Assembly (NCBI RefSeq): GCF_001418415.1
Contig: NZ_LIQT01000044.1
Location: 1 to 48,085, forward strand
Length of the DNA stretch: 48,085 nt
Direction of reading: 5' to 3'
DNA from: Streptomyces hirsutus
Lineage (GTDB): Bacteria > Actinomycetota > Actinomycetes > Streptomycetales > Streptomycetaceae
Within the stretch, counting starts at the first letter, position 1. Every line of letters starts with the position of its first letter. This document shows, in pieces, positions 1 to 8,631 of this stretch. The notes below the pieces were generated by a model, which was given only the letters and a program-made list of their open reading frames with translations, was not told where the DNA came from and did not search any database. A program made the position numbers and the translations under genes.

Positions 1-20
1 GGGTAGGGCCGGCCCTACCC
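1..20. promoter_or_regulatory. 20-bp perfect palindrome upstream of the two-component system
   Basis: Bases 1-20 form a perfect inverted repeat with 10-bp arms (GGGTAGGGCC and its complement) and no spacer. A second small repeat, GGGG-AGG-CCCC, follows at about 21-32. The palindrome ends about 50 bp before the kinase start, so it could be an operator bound by the adjacent regulator. It could equally be the stem of a terminator of the gene left of the window. No T-run follows it. Its role is inferred only. Confidence 0.35.
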
Positions 21-69
21 CGGGGAGGCCCCCTGGACCGATGGCCCCGCCGTACGCGGCAGTTCTACG

Positions 70-1368
70 GTGACCCGCATGCACCCTCGGAACGTGTGGC
101 AGGCCATGTCCGCCCCCGGCTTCCTGCTGTCGGCGTGGCCGTGGCGCGCGGCCGCCTACCTGGTGACCGGGGCGGTGGCCGGTGCCGTGACCCTGGTGGG
201 GATCGTGGCCGCGGCGGCCGCCGGCGGTGTCCTCGCCGTCGTGGTGGTGGGCCTGCCGCTGCTGGTCCTCACCGCCCTCGCGGGCATCCCCGTCGCCCAG
301 GTGGAACGGCACCGGCTGCGCCTGGTCGACCGTGACCCCGCACCCGGCCGGCACCGACAGCCCACCGCCGCGGGCCCATGGGCCTGGCTGACCACCCGGC
401 TGCGGGAGCGGGCGACCTGGCGGGAGCTCGGCTACGCCCTGCTGTTCGCCGGTCTGCTCTGGCCGGTGGACGCCCTCGTCGTCACCACCGCCCTGGCCCT
501 GCCGCTCTCCACGGTCGCCACCCCGCTGCTGATGGCCACCGTAGGTGAGGGCGAGGAGGCGAAGGTGCTCAAGCAGTGGACGGTCACCACCTGGCCGACC
601 GCGTTCGGCATGGCGGTGCTGGGACTGCTGCTCCTCGCCCTGGGCGCCTACGCGCTGGGCCTGGCGGCGGGCGCGCGTGCCGAGCTGACCCGCGTCCTCG
701 TCGCCCCGCGCGGCGGTGACCTGGGCGCCAGGGTCGTCGAACTCACCCGGTCCCGCGTGCGCTTGGTGGACGCCTTCGAAGCCGAACGGCGCCGGATCGA
801 ACGCGACCTGCACGACGGCGCCCAACAGCGCCTCGTCGCCCTGACGATGGCCCTCGGCCTGGCCCGCCTGGACGCACCATCAGGCCCCCTTGCCGACCAA
901 CTGGCCAAGGCCCACGGGGAGGCGGGAAAGGCGCTGGAGGAGTTGCGCGAGCTGATCCGCGGCATTCATCCCAAGGTGCTCGCCGACTACGGCCTCAAGG
1001 CGGCCGTCGACGATGCCGCCGACCGGTCCGTCGTCCCCGTCGACGTCCGTCTGGAGCTGTCCGGGCGGCTGCCCCGAGCGGTCGAGGCCGCCGCCTACTT
1101 CGTGGTCTGCGAGGCCCTCGCCAACACGGCCAGGCACAGTGGCGCCGACCGTGCGGAGGTGACCGGCGGGCACCGTGACGGCCGGCTGTTCCTGGAGATC
1201 CGCGACGACGGCCGGGGCGGCGCCGAGGCCGGGGAGGGCAGCGGACTGACCGGGCTCGCCGACCGGGTGTCCGTCCTGGGTGGCAAAATCTCCCTGTCCA
1301 GTCCGCCGGGCGGACCGACCCTGTTGCGCGTGGAGATTCCTTGCGAGTGGACCGAACGCTTCGCGTAG
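70..1368 (+). CDS. Two-component sensor histidine kinase (HisKA_3 type)
   Basis: This is a membrane sensor kinase of the NarL-partner class. The first ~210 residues hold hydrophobic segments at about 25-65 and further ones at about 115-200, resembling the putative-sensor domain common in Streptomyces kinases. A HisKA_3 dimerisation helix follows, with phospho-accepting His at about residue 248 ([10 protein letters not shown]). A HATPase domain carries the N-box ([12 protein letters not shown]) and a G-box (DDGRGG). GTG at 70 is the longest start; ATG at 79 is equally plausible. The stop lies inside the response-regulator gene, so the pair is translationally coupled. The signal sensed cannot be read from sequence. 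Confidence 0.9.
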   Translation: MTRMHPRNVWQAMSAPGFLLSAWPWRAAAYLVTGAVAGAVTLVGIVAAAAAGGVLAVVVVGLPLLVLTALAGIPVAQVERHRLRLVDRDPAPGRHRQPTAAGPWAWLTTRLRERATWRELGYALLFAGLLWPVDALVVTTALALPLSTVATPLLMATVGEGEEAKVLKQWTVTTWPTAFGMAVLGLLLLALGAYALGLAAGARAELTRVLVAPRGGDLGARVVELTRSRVRLVDAFEAERRRIERDLHDGAQQRLVALTMALGLARLDAPSGPLADQLAKAHGEAGKALEELRELIRGIHPKVLADYGLKAAVDDAADRSVVPVDVRLELSGRLPRAVEAAAYFVVCEALANTARHSGADRAEVTGGHRDGRLFLEIRDDGRGGAEAGEGSGLTGLADRVSVLGGKISLSSPPGGPTLLRVEIPCEWTERFA

Positions 1369-2000
1369 TACTGGCCGAGGACAGCGTGCTGCTGCGGGAC
1401 GGTCTGATCGGCCTGCTCGGCCGCTGCGGACACGAGGTCGTGGCGGCGGTGGGCGACGCGGAGGCGCTGATCGGGGCCGTGGAGGAACACACCCCGGACA
1501 TCGTCGTGACGGACGTCCGCATGCCGCCCGGCTTCCAGGACGAGGGCCTGCACGCGGCGGTGCGGCTGCGGGAGCGGCGCCCCACCCTGCCCGTCCTCGT
1601 CCTCAGCCAGTACGTCCAGCGGGCCTACGCCGCCGAACTGCTGGACTCCGGTGACGGCACGGGCGTCGGCTACCTGCTGAAGGACCGCGTCGGCCAGGTC
1701 GAGGAGTTCGTCGACGCGCTGGCCGAGGTCGCGGACGGCGGCACGGTCGTCGACCCGGAGGTGGTACGCCAGTTGCTGCGCCGCCGCCGGGACCCCCTGG
1801 AGCGGCTCAGCCCGCGTGAGCGCGAGGTGCTGGCCCTGATCGCGGAGGGCAGGTCCAACGGCGCCATCGCCCGCGAACTCGTCGTCTCCGAGGCGGCCGT
1901 GGGCAAGCACATCGGCAGCATCCTCACCAAGCTCGACCTGCCCCCGGCGACCGAGACCCACCGCAGGGTGCTGGCGGTCCTGGCATATCTGCGGGCCTGA
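1341..2000 (+). CDS. Response regulator, NarL/LuxR family
   Basis: DNA-binding partner of the upstream kinase. The receiver domain spans residues 1-~125, with the acidic pair in VVLAEDS and the phosphoacceptor Asp at about residue 58 (VVTDVRM). A C-terminal LuxR-type helix-turn-helix follows ([29 protein letters not shown]). The TTG at 1341 and the GTG at 1347 are both possible starts; both lie within the kinase gene, giving a 20-28 nt overlap. Length (219 aa) is normal for the family. The palindrome at 1-20 is a candidate site for autoregulation. Confidence 0.92.
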   Translation: MRVDRTLRVVLAEDSVLLRDGLIGLLGRCGHEVVAAVGDAEALIGAVEEHTPDIVVTDVRMPPGFQDEGLHAAVRLRERRPTLPVLVLSQYVQRAYAAELLDSGDGTGVGYLLKDRVGQVEEFVDALAEVADGGTVVDPEVVRQLLRRRRDPLERLSPREREVLALIAEGRSNGAIARELVVSEAAVGKHIGSILTKLDLPPATETHRRVLAVLAYLRA

Positions 2001-2308
2001 CGCGGCGTACCGCGAGTATCCGTATCCGGCAACCGGCCCGTGACACCGGGCTGTCCGCCCCGTGCCGTTACCGGGTGGACCGGGAGTGGACCGAGGCGGC
2101 CGTCGGTACGCGCTGCGCGAGCCGACAAGTGAGCTTGCTGATCCGACCCGACAGCTCTCCACCGCGGTACCGCTCGCCTCCGGTTCTCCTCGTCGTCCGC
2201 GCGGACCGGGGGCGCGAACCCGGATGCGCTGTGACGGCACACCAGGGCCCGATCGTCCCGTACGGGGTGATTCCGGTGATGAGGCCGGTCAGTGAGGGCC
2301 GGCGTGGT
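2001..2308. other. Intergenic region between convergent transcription units
   Basis: About 310 bp between the response regulator (plus) and the split membrane gene (minus). Open frames here lack a ribosome binding site and family resemblance. A weak stem (GCCCG with CGGGC, 2036-2051) is the only hairpin I could pick out. No promoter or RNA gene is recognisable. Confidence 0.4.
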
Positions 2309-2722
2309 TCACCGGGTCCTCATCTTCCGGAGGAGGGTGACCGCCAAGGCGCTGGAGCAGGCGAAGAGCACGGCGTGGGCCCAGGGAGCCGCGCCACTGC
2401 TGTCGGGGTCCAGCAGGGTGAGGGTGAACAGCACGGCGAAGACGGCCGTACCGGAGAGGGCGCCGAGGAGCCTGTGGCGGATCCGCTGGACGTCCCGGCC
2501 CGGGCCGTCGGTCAGGTCCATGGCGTAGATCTCCACCTGGCCGAGTTCCTGCTGTGCGCCGCTCCCGGTGGCCGCCAGGTGCTCCCGTGCTTCGGTCACA
2601 TGCTGTTGTGCGGTGCGCAGGGGAAGACCGTGCCGCCCGTGCAGCAACTCGCCCAGTCGGCGCAGCCATTGCTCGTCATCGAGCCGTCGGCCCTCGCCGG
2701 GGGAGAACCACCGGTTCACCAC
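2309..2722 (-). CDS. 3' part of a frameshifted PadR-linked membrane protein
   Basis: This open frame (137 aa if started at the GTG at 2722) encodes a cytoplasmic stretch with the pattern LDDEQWLRRLGELLHGRHGLP, then two C-terminal hydrophobic segments (about residues 88-105 and 113-130). It overlaps the preceding ORF by 7 nt. Its frame stays open upstream of 2722 and there reads a transmembrane-like sequence (FAAAGCGLLLGVLGPAVPARV). It is therefore most likely the second half of one gene with the ORF at 2716-3333, broken at the five-base G/C run at 2784-2788. No homologue is recognised by name. Confidence 0.55.
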   Translation of the reverse strand: MVNRWFSPGEGRRLDDEQWLRRLGELLHGRHGLPLRTAQQHVTEAREHLAATGSGAQQELGQVEIYAMDLTDGPGRDVQRIRHRLLGALSGTAVFAVLFTLTLLDPDSSGAAPWAHAVLFACSSALAVTLLRKMRTR

Positions 2723-3333
2723 CCGCGCGGGTACGGCCGGCCCCAGGACCCCGAGCAGCAGCCCGCACCCGGCCGCCGCGAACGGGGGAACGGGAAGGAA
2801 TGTGCGTCCCGGATCGCAGGGAGGGCCGCAAGGCAGACGCCGACCGCGGCGATGACGCCGGCGCCGTGGAGCCAGGCGGTCCGGGTCCGTCCGGCCGCCC
2901 GCAGGGCGGGAAAGACCGCGAAGCCGACGGCCACGAAGACGGATGTGGAGAGGGACAGGAGGAGAGTCGAGGCGCCGGACAGCTCCTCACCGCTGAAGGT
3001 TCCGGCCACGGTCATGATCAGGACGGCGATGCTCCCTGCCACCATGCCCTGCCGGAAATGCGTGGCCGGTGTCCTGCCTTCGAAGTCGAGCGCGCTGCGG
3101 TGCCGGACGTCGACCCGTTCGGTGGCCACCACGGCGGCGTACTCCTCGGCGGGGCCGAAGAGTTCCTCCGCCGGCTGTTCCGTCTCGGTGACTGCCTCGG
3201 CGACCTCCGCCAGCACACGGTTCACCAGCTCGCGCGGCACGCTGTGCACGAGGGTGAGTTCCCGTTCCAGCTTGTCGGCCCAGGCGTCCCGGTCGCTGTG
3301 ACCCGGGCGGGTACCGGCGGCGGCCTTCGTCAT
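2716..3333 (-). CDS. 5' part of a frameshifted membrane protein with an N-terminal HAAS-like region
   Basis: The first ~95 residues are soluble and helical, with the pattern DAWADKLERELTLVHSVPRELVNRVLAEVAEAV. This resembles HAAS/DUF1700-type domains that accompany PadR regulators. Three hydrophobic segments follow (about residues 95-112, 119-140 and 150-170). The last ~22 residues (RSRRPGAGCCSG...) are Arg/Gly-rich and unlike the rest, as expected after a frameshift near residue 182. The start overlaps the padR stop (ATGA, 3330-3333), so both are one operon. Such proteins are commonly repressed by the neighbouring PadR protein. Confidence 0.6.
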   Translation of the reverse strand: MTKAAAGTRPGHSDRDAWADKLERELTLVHSVPRELVNRVLAEVAEAVTETEQPAEELFGPAEEYAAVVATERVDVRHRSALDFEGRTPATHFRQGMVAGSIAVLIMTVAGTFSGEELSGASTLLLSLSTSVFVAVGFAVFPALRAAGRTRTAWLHGAGVIAAVGVCLAALPAIRDAHSFPFPRSRRPGAGCCSGSWGRPYPRGW

Positions 3334-3698
3334 CGATTTTTTTCCTGTTCATGAGGTGTGCCGGTGGGGCCGGCCGAAAAAGCCGCCACCGTGTCGACCG
3401 CCGTGCGGAAGCCCTGCCATGCCCGGCGTTCCCGTGCCAGCCGCTCCCGTCCCGCATCGGTCAGCCGGTAGTACTTCCGGCCGGGGCCGCCCTCTCCCGG
3501 GGCCCATCGGACCTCGACCGCACCGTCGTCGGCGAGCCGCGTCAGTGCCGGGTACAGCACGGCTCCCTTGACCGTGCCGAGTCCCGATTCCTGGAGCTGT
3601 TGGAGCAGCGCGTACCCGTAACTCTCTCCGCGTTCCAGCGTGGCCAGAAGGCACAGCGGCAGGACGGCGCGGAGCCATGCGGGCTGGATGTCGCCCAT
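3330..3698 (-). CDS. PadR-family transcriptional repressor
   Basis: A 122-aa PadR-like winged-helix regulator. The typical core is present: LLATLERGESYGYALLQQL, then GTVKGAVLYPALTRLADDGAVEV, then GRKYYRLTDAGRERL. I chose the ATG at 3698 because a good Shine-Dalgarno (AGGGAGG) precedes it and homologous reading begins at GDIQPAWLRAVLPL. An open frame extends to 3755, but that would run through the palindromic operator. It heads an operon with the split membrane gene and probably represses itself through the 27-bp palindrome just upstream. Confidence 0.88.
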   Translation of the reverse strand: MGDIQPAWLRAVLPLCLLATLERGESYGYALLQQLQESGLGTVKGAVLYPALTRLADDGAVEVRWAPGEGGPGRKYYRLTDAGRERLARERRAWQGFRTAVDTVAAFSAGPTGTPHEQEKNR

Positions 3699-3720
3699 GC
3701 ATCGACCCTCCCTACGATCA

Positions 3721-3747
3721 CGACTAGTCTGAAATTCAGAATAGTCG
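3721..3747. promoter_or_regulatory. 27-bp palindrome, probable PadR autoregulatory operator
   Basis: The two 13-base arms match at 12 of 13 positions around a single central base. The core reads TCTGAA-A-TTCAGA and the outer ends CGACT and AGTCG. It lies 22 bp upstream of the padR start codon, where a promoter would be expected, and it is locally AT-rich. PadR proteins generally bind such dyads to repress their own operon; assignment to this PadR is by position. Confidence 0.65.
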
Positions 3748-5489
<1,742 letters not shown>

Positions 5490-5508
5490 CGGTTCCGGAC
5501 CATTACCG

Positions 5509-5537
5509 GCGGGGGGAGGCAGCGGCCCTTCCCCCGC
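5509..5537 (+). terminator. Hairpin after gdhA
   Basis: An 11-bp stem with one G-U pair and a 7-nt loop, 20 bp after the gdhA stop. It has no T-run, as is common for high-GC actinobacterial terminators. Confidence 0.5.
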
Positions 5538-5622
5538 TCGGGCCTGGTCCCAGCCCGCTCGGCGGGGGACTACCCCACATGGCCCTGGCGCCCGCACGAC
5601 CCGGCCGTGGAGACTCGGACCC

Positions 5623-5955
5623 ATGCAGAAGCTCTCCCTCGACGCCCTCGCCCGCGAGCACCTGGAACGCGCCGCCGCCGCCTCCACCGGCCGCAGCGCG
5701 AGCACGGTCTACGGCGGCCACGAGCACACCCTGCGCCAGACCCTCCTCGCGCTGACCTCCGGCACCTCCCTCGCCGAGCACGAGAACCCCGGCGAGGCGA
5801 CCCTGCTGGTGCTGCGCGGCCGGGTCCGCCTCACCAGCGGGGAGACGTCGTGGGAGGGCCGGGACGGTGATCTGATCATCATCCCGCCGGCCCGGCACGC
5901 CCTGGAGGCTCTGGAGGACGCGGTCGTACTCCTCACCGTCGCCAAGCAGGCCTGA
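5623..5955 (+). CDS. Small cupin-domain protein
   Basis: A 110-aa single-domain protein with a cupin beta-barrel pattern: LAEHENPGEATLLVLRGRVRLTSGETSWEGRDGDLIIIPPARHALEALEDAVVLLTVA. A glutamate and histidines that could bind metal occur (H in AEHENPGE, E in the same turn, H in ARHALEA). The ATG at 5623 follows a short spacer. No partner gene gives its substrate. Small stress- or redox-related cupins of this kind are common and mostly uncharacterised. Confidence 0.8.
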   Translation: MQKLSLDALAREHLERAAAASTGRSASTVYGGHEHTLRQTLLALTSGTSLAEHENPGEATLLVLRGRVRLTSGETSWEGRDGDLIIIPPARHALEALEDAVVLLTVAKQA

Positions 5956-6059
5956 GGGACGAGACCGAGGACCGGACCCTCCCCGCCACGGGGTCGCACC
6001 GAACAATGGGACGATGTCGGCGCAGACGATCGAACCGTGAACGGGGGGAGTGCGGCGTC

Positions 6060-6707
6060 ATGGCCCGCTACATGGAGGCGCTGACCGTCGAACGCGGCGG
6101 TTTCCGGATCAAGGTGCCGGAGTCCTGGTGGGAGTTCGACGTCCGGCCGGAGTCGCGGGACGACTCGATCCACCGGATGGTGACCGAACGTCTGCGTCAG
6201 CACCCGGAGTTGGAACCGCACCGGGACACGTACACCACGTTCCTGCGGAAGGCCGCCGCGGACGCCTGGAAGTCGGGCGCGCTGTACTGCGGCTGCATGG
6301 CCGAGAGCTTCGGCGGGGACGCCCCGATCACCGGCTCGGTGACGGTGTCCCTGGTCGGCGGCCGTACGAGCGGGGGCGACCCGCTCCCCACCGACCCGGC
6401 CGCCATCACCGCCCAACTCGCCGTCAAGGAAGCCGGAAAGCCGGGCGACTCCTGGCGCAAGGTGACCACCGTCGACATCCCGGGCGTCGGCCCGGCGGCC
6501 CGGACGTACGGCATCGAGGACATCCCCGTACCCGGCGACGAACTCCACCGCACCGTCCGCGCGGTGCTGACGCAGACCTTCATCCCGGTCCCCGGCCAGG
6601 AGGGCAAGGTCGCCCTGGTGGCGGGCAGCAGCCAGGTCCTCGACCTCGCCGACTCCTTCTTCGACATCTTCGACGCGATCACGTTGACGTTCCGCTTCAC
6701 CGACTGA
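6060..6707 (+). CDS. Protein of unknown function linked to the RHS gene, possibly DcrB/Mog1-like
   Basis: A soluble 215-aa protein with no signal peptide or membrane segment. The ATG at 6060 is preceded by a GGGGGGAG ribosome site; an in-frame upstream extension to 6006 lacks one. The beginning (GGFRIKVPESWWEFDV) and end (FIPVPGQEGKVALVAGSSQVLDLADSFFDIFDAITLTFRF) resemble the pattern of DcrB/Mog1/PsbP-fold proteins, which include chaperones of RHS effectors in Gram-negative bacteria. That link is inference. It lies 100 bp upstream of the RHS toxin gene on the same strand, which suggests a functional connection. Confidence 0.6.
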   Translation: MARYMEALTVERGGFRIKVPESWWEFDVRPESRDDSIHRMVTERLRQHPELEPHRDTYTTFLRKAAADAWKSGALYCGCMAESFGGDAPITGSVTVSLVGGRTSGGDPLPTDPAAITAQLAVKEAGKPGDSWRKVTTVDIPGVGPAARTYGIEDIPVPGDELHRTVRAVLTQTFIPVPGQEGKVALVAGSSQVLDLADSFFDIFDAITLTFRFTD

Positions 6708-6807
6708 GCCACGCGTCCCGACCTGACCTTTCCCTCGAACTGCTGTGCCTTGTAAGTTCCCGTGTGCATACGGTGGTTGATGATGTGCGCGTGACGGGGG
6801 TTGCGGG

Positions 6808-8631
6808 ATGGCGGGCCACAGGCCGACGGATTGGCATGCCCTGGACCTGGACAGGGACCCCACCCCCGGTGACCCGGAGCGGGTGCGCAGGCTCGCGAAG
6901 GTTCTGCACGACTTCGCCGACGACGTCTCCGAGGCGCTGCGCCTGGTCAAGGGCATGGCGGGCGAGAGCACGCTGGCGGAGTGGGCCGGCAAGTCGGCGA
7001 CCGTGTTCAAGGAGGAGTTCTCCGGGGTTCCGAAGAACCTCAAGAAGCTGGAGAAGTCCTACGGGATGTGCGGCGACGCGCTCGCCGCCTACTGGCCGAA
7101 GCTGGAGCGGGCGCAGGCGCTGGCGGACCGGGCGCTGGCCAAGGCGCGTGAGGCGCGTGCCGATCTGTCCTCGGCGCAGTCCCGGCTGTCGTCGGCCGAA
7201 TCGTGGGTGGGCCGGGCGGCAAAGGAGGCCGACAAGTACAAGGACGACCCCACCGGCAGCAAGTCGGACGCGGACAGGCCGGACGAGGCCAAGGTGCGGG
7301 CCGCGACGAGGGACGTGCGCAACGCGAAGACCGCCGAGACCTCCGCCCGCGCGGACGTCTCCGAGGCCCAGGACGCGCTGGCCGCGGCGAGGAAGATGGC
7401 CGCGGACGCGCGCGGGATGCGTGAGGAGGCGGCCCGCGAGGCCAAGGGCAAGATCGACGAGGCGTCGGACGCCGGTATCCAGAACCGGTCGGTGTGGGGG
7501 GAGATCGGTGACTGGTTCACCGACAACTGGGACACCATCGTCGCCGCCTGCAAGGTCGTCGTCGCGGTCGTCGGCATCGTCGCCCTGATCATCGGCGGCC
7601 CGATCCTGGGCGCGATCGTCCTGATCGCCGCCCTCGTCGTCCTCGCCGACACCCTCTACAAGTACTCCAAGGGCCAGGCATCCCTATGGGACGTGGGGCT
7701 GGCGGCGCTGGACTGCATACCCGGCATGAAGGGCCTGACCACTCTCGGCGGTCTTGCCAAGGGAGTGAAGGCTCTCGGCAGGACCGGCCTCAAGGGCATG
7801 GCCCTCGGGGTGAAGGGCCTGGGGAAGGGCACTCGCCTGCTGGGCCGTCAGATGAAGAAGCTCTTCACGCGCGGTGACCCGATCGACATGGCCACCGGCG
7901 AAATGGTCATGTCTGCGATCGATGTCTCCCTGGACGGATCGCTGCCGCTCGTCTTCGAACGGCACTTCCGTGCCGGCACTCGAAGCGGCCGGTTGCTCGG
8001 GCGCAGCTGGACCACCACACTCGACCAGCGGCTCATTCTGGACCCTTCCGGTGTGCGCTACGTGGTCGAGGACGGCATGGTTCTCACGTATCCGGTGCCG
8101 GAACCGGATGTGCCCGTACTGCCGGTGGAGGGACCTCGCTGGCCCATGTCCTGGGACGGCACGCCGGAGGGCGAGATTACCGTGCACCGGCCCGAGACCG
8201 GACAGAGAATGACCTTCCGGTCGCTTGCGCTCGGCCCCCCGGCGGAGCTTCCGCTCACTGGCATCAGGGACCGCAACGACAACGCCATCACGGTTTCGTA
8301 CGCGGCCGACGGCTCTCCCGAGGAAATCACGCATCACGGCGGCTACCGCATCGGCGTGACCTGTGAGAACGGCAGAATCACGGCGCTGGTCCTGAGCAGT
8401 GCCCGTGAGCAACCCGTCCTCGTCCGGTACGACTACGACATGACCGGCAACCTCGTTCAGGTTGTCAACTCCTCAGGGCTTCCCCTCCGCTTTTTCTACG
8501 ACGACCACAGGCGCATGACCGGTTGGGAGGACCGCAACGGATTCTGGTATCGCTTCACCTACGACGACATCGGGCGGTGCACAGCCGGGCGCGGACGTGA
8601 CGGATTCCTGGACTTACACGTTCACCTATGA
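6808..8631 (+). CDS. RHS-family polymorphic toxin, N-terminal part (frameshifted)
   Basis: The first ~75 residues (VRRLAKVLHDFADDVSEALRLVKGM...WAGKSATVFKEEF) form a WXG-like helical hairpin of the type VII secretion-signal kind. Ala/Lys/Glu-rich coiled coil follows to about 220, and a long hydrophobic segment at about 245-285. From about residue 357 an RHS entry domain begins (DPIDMATGEMVMSAIDVSLDGSLPLVFERHF...GRSW), followed by YD repeats. The frame ends abruptly with DLHVHL in place of the expected DYTFTYDDE. Removing one T of the TT at 8614-8615 joins it to the next ORF, giving about 1519 aa. ATG 6808 has a GGGGG-rich ribosome site. Confidence 0.8.
   Translation: MAGHRPTDWHALDLDRDPTPGDPERVRRLAKVLHDFADDVSEALRLVKGMAGESTLAEWAGKSATVFKEEFSGVPKNLKKLEKSYGMCGDALAAYWPKLERAQALADRALAKAREARADLSSAQSRLSSAESWVGRAAKEADKYKDDPTGSKSDADRPDEAKVRAATRDVRNAKTAETSARADVSEAQDALAAARKMAADARGMREEAAREAKGKIDEASDAGIQNRSVWGEIGDWFTDNWDTIVAACKVVVAVVGIVALIIGGPILGAIVLIAALVVLADTLYKYSKGQASLWDVGLAALDCIPGMKGLTTLGGLAKGVKALGRTGLKGMALGVKGLGKGTRLLGRQMKKLFTRGDPIDMATGEMVMSAIDVSLDGSLPLVFERHFRAGTRSGRLLGRSWTTTLDQRLILDPSGVRYVVEDGMVLTYPVPEPDVPVLPVEGPRWPMSWDGTPEGEITVHRPETGQRMTFRSLALGPPAELPLTGIRDRNDNAITVSYAADGSPEEITHHGGYRIGVTCENGRITALVLSSAREQPVLVRYDYDMTGNLVQVVNSSGLPLRFFYDDHRRMTGWEDRNGFWYRFTYDDIGRCTAGRGRDGFLDLHVHL

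Noticed and set aside
8597..8631. Programmed ribosomal frameshifting as the explanation of the split RHS gene
   Set aside because: No slippery heptamer or downstream pseudoknot is apparent; a one-base indel is simpler.
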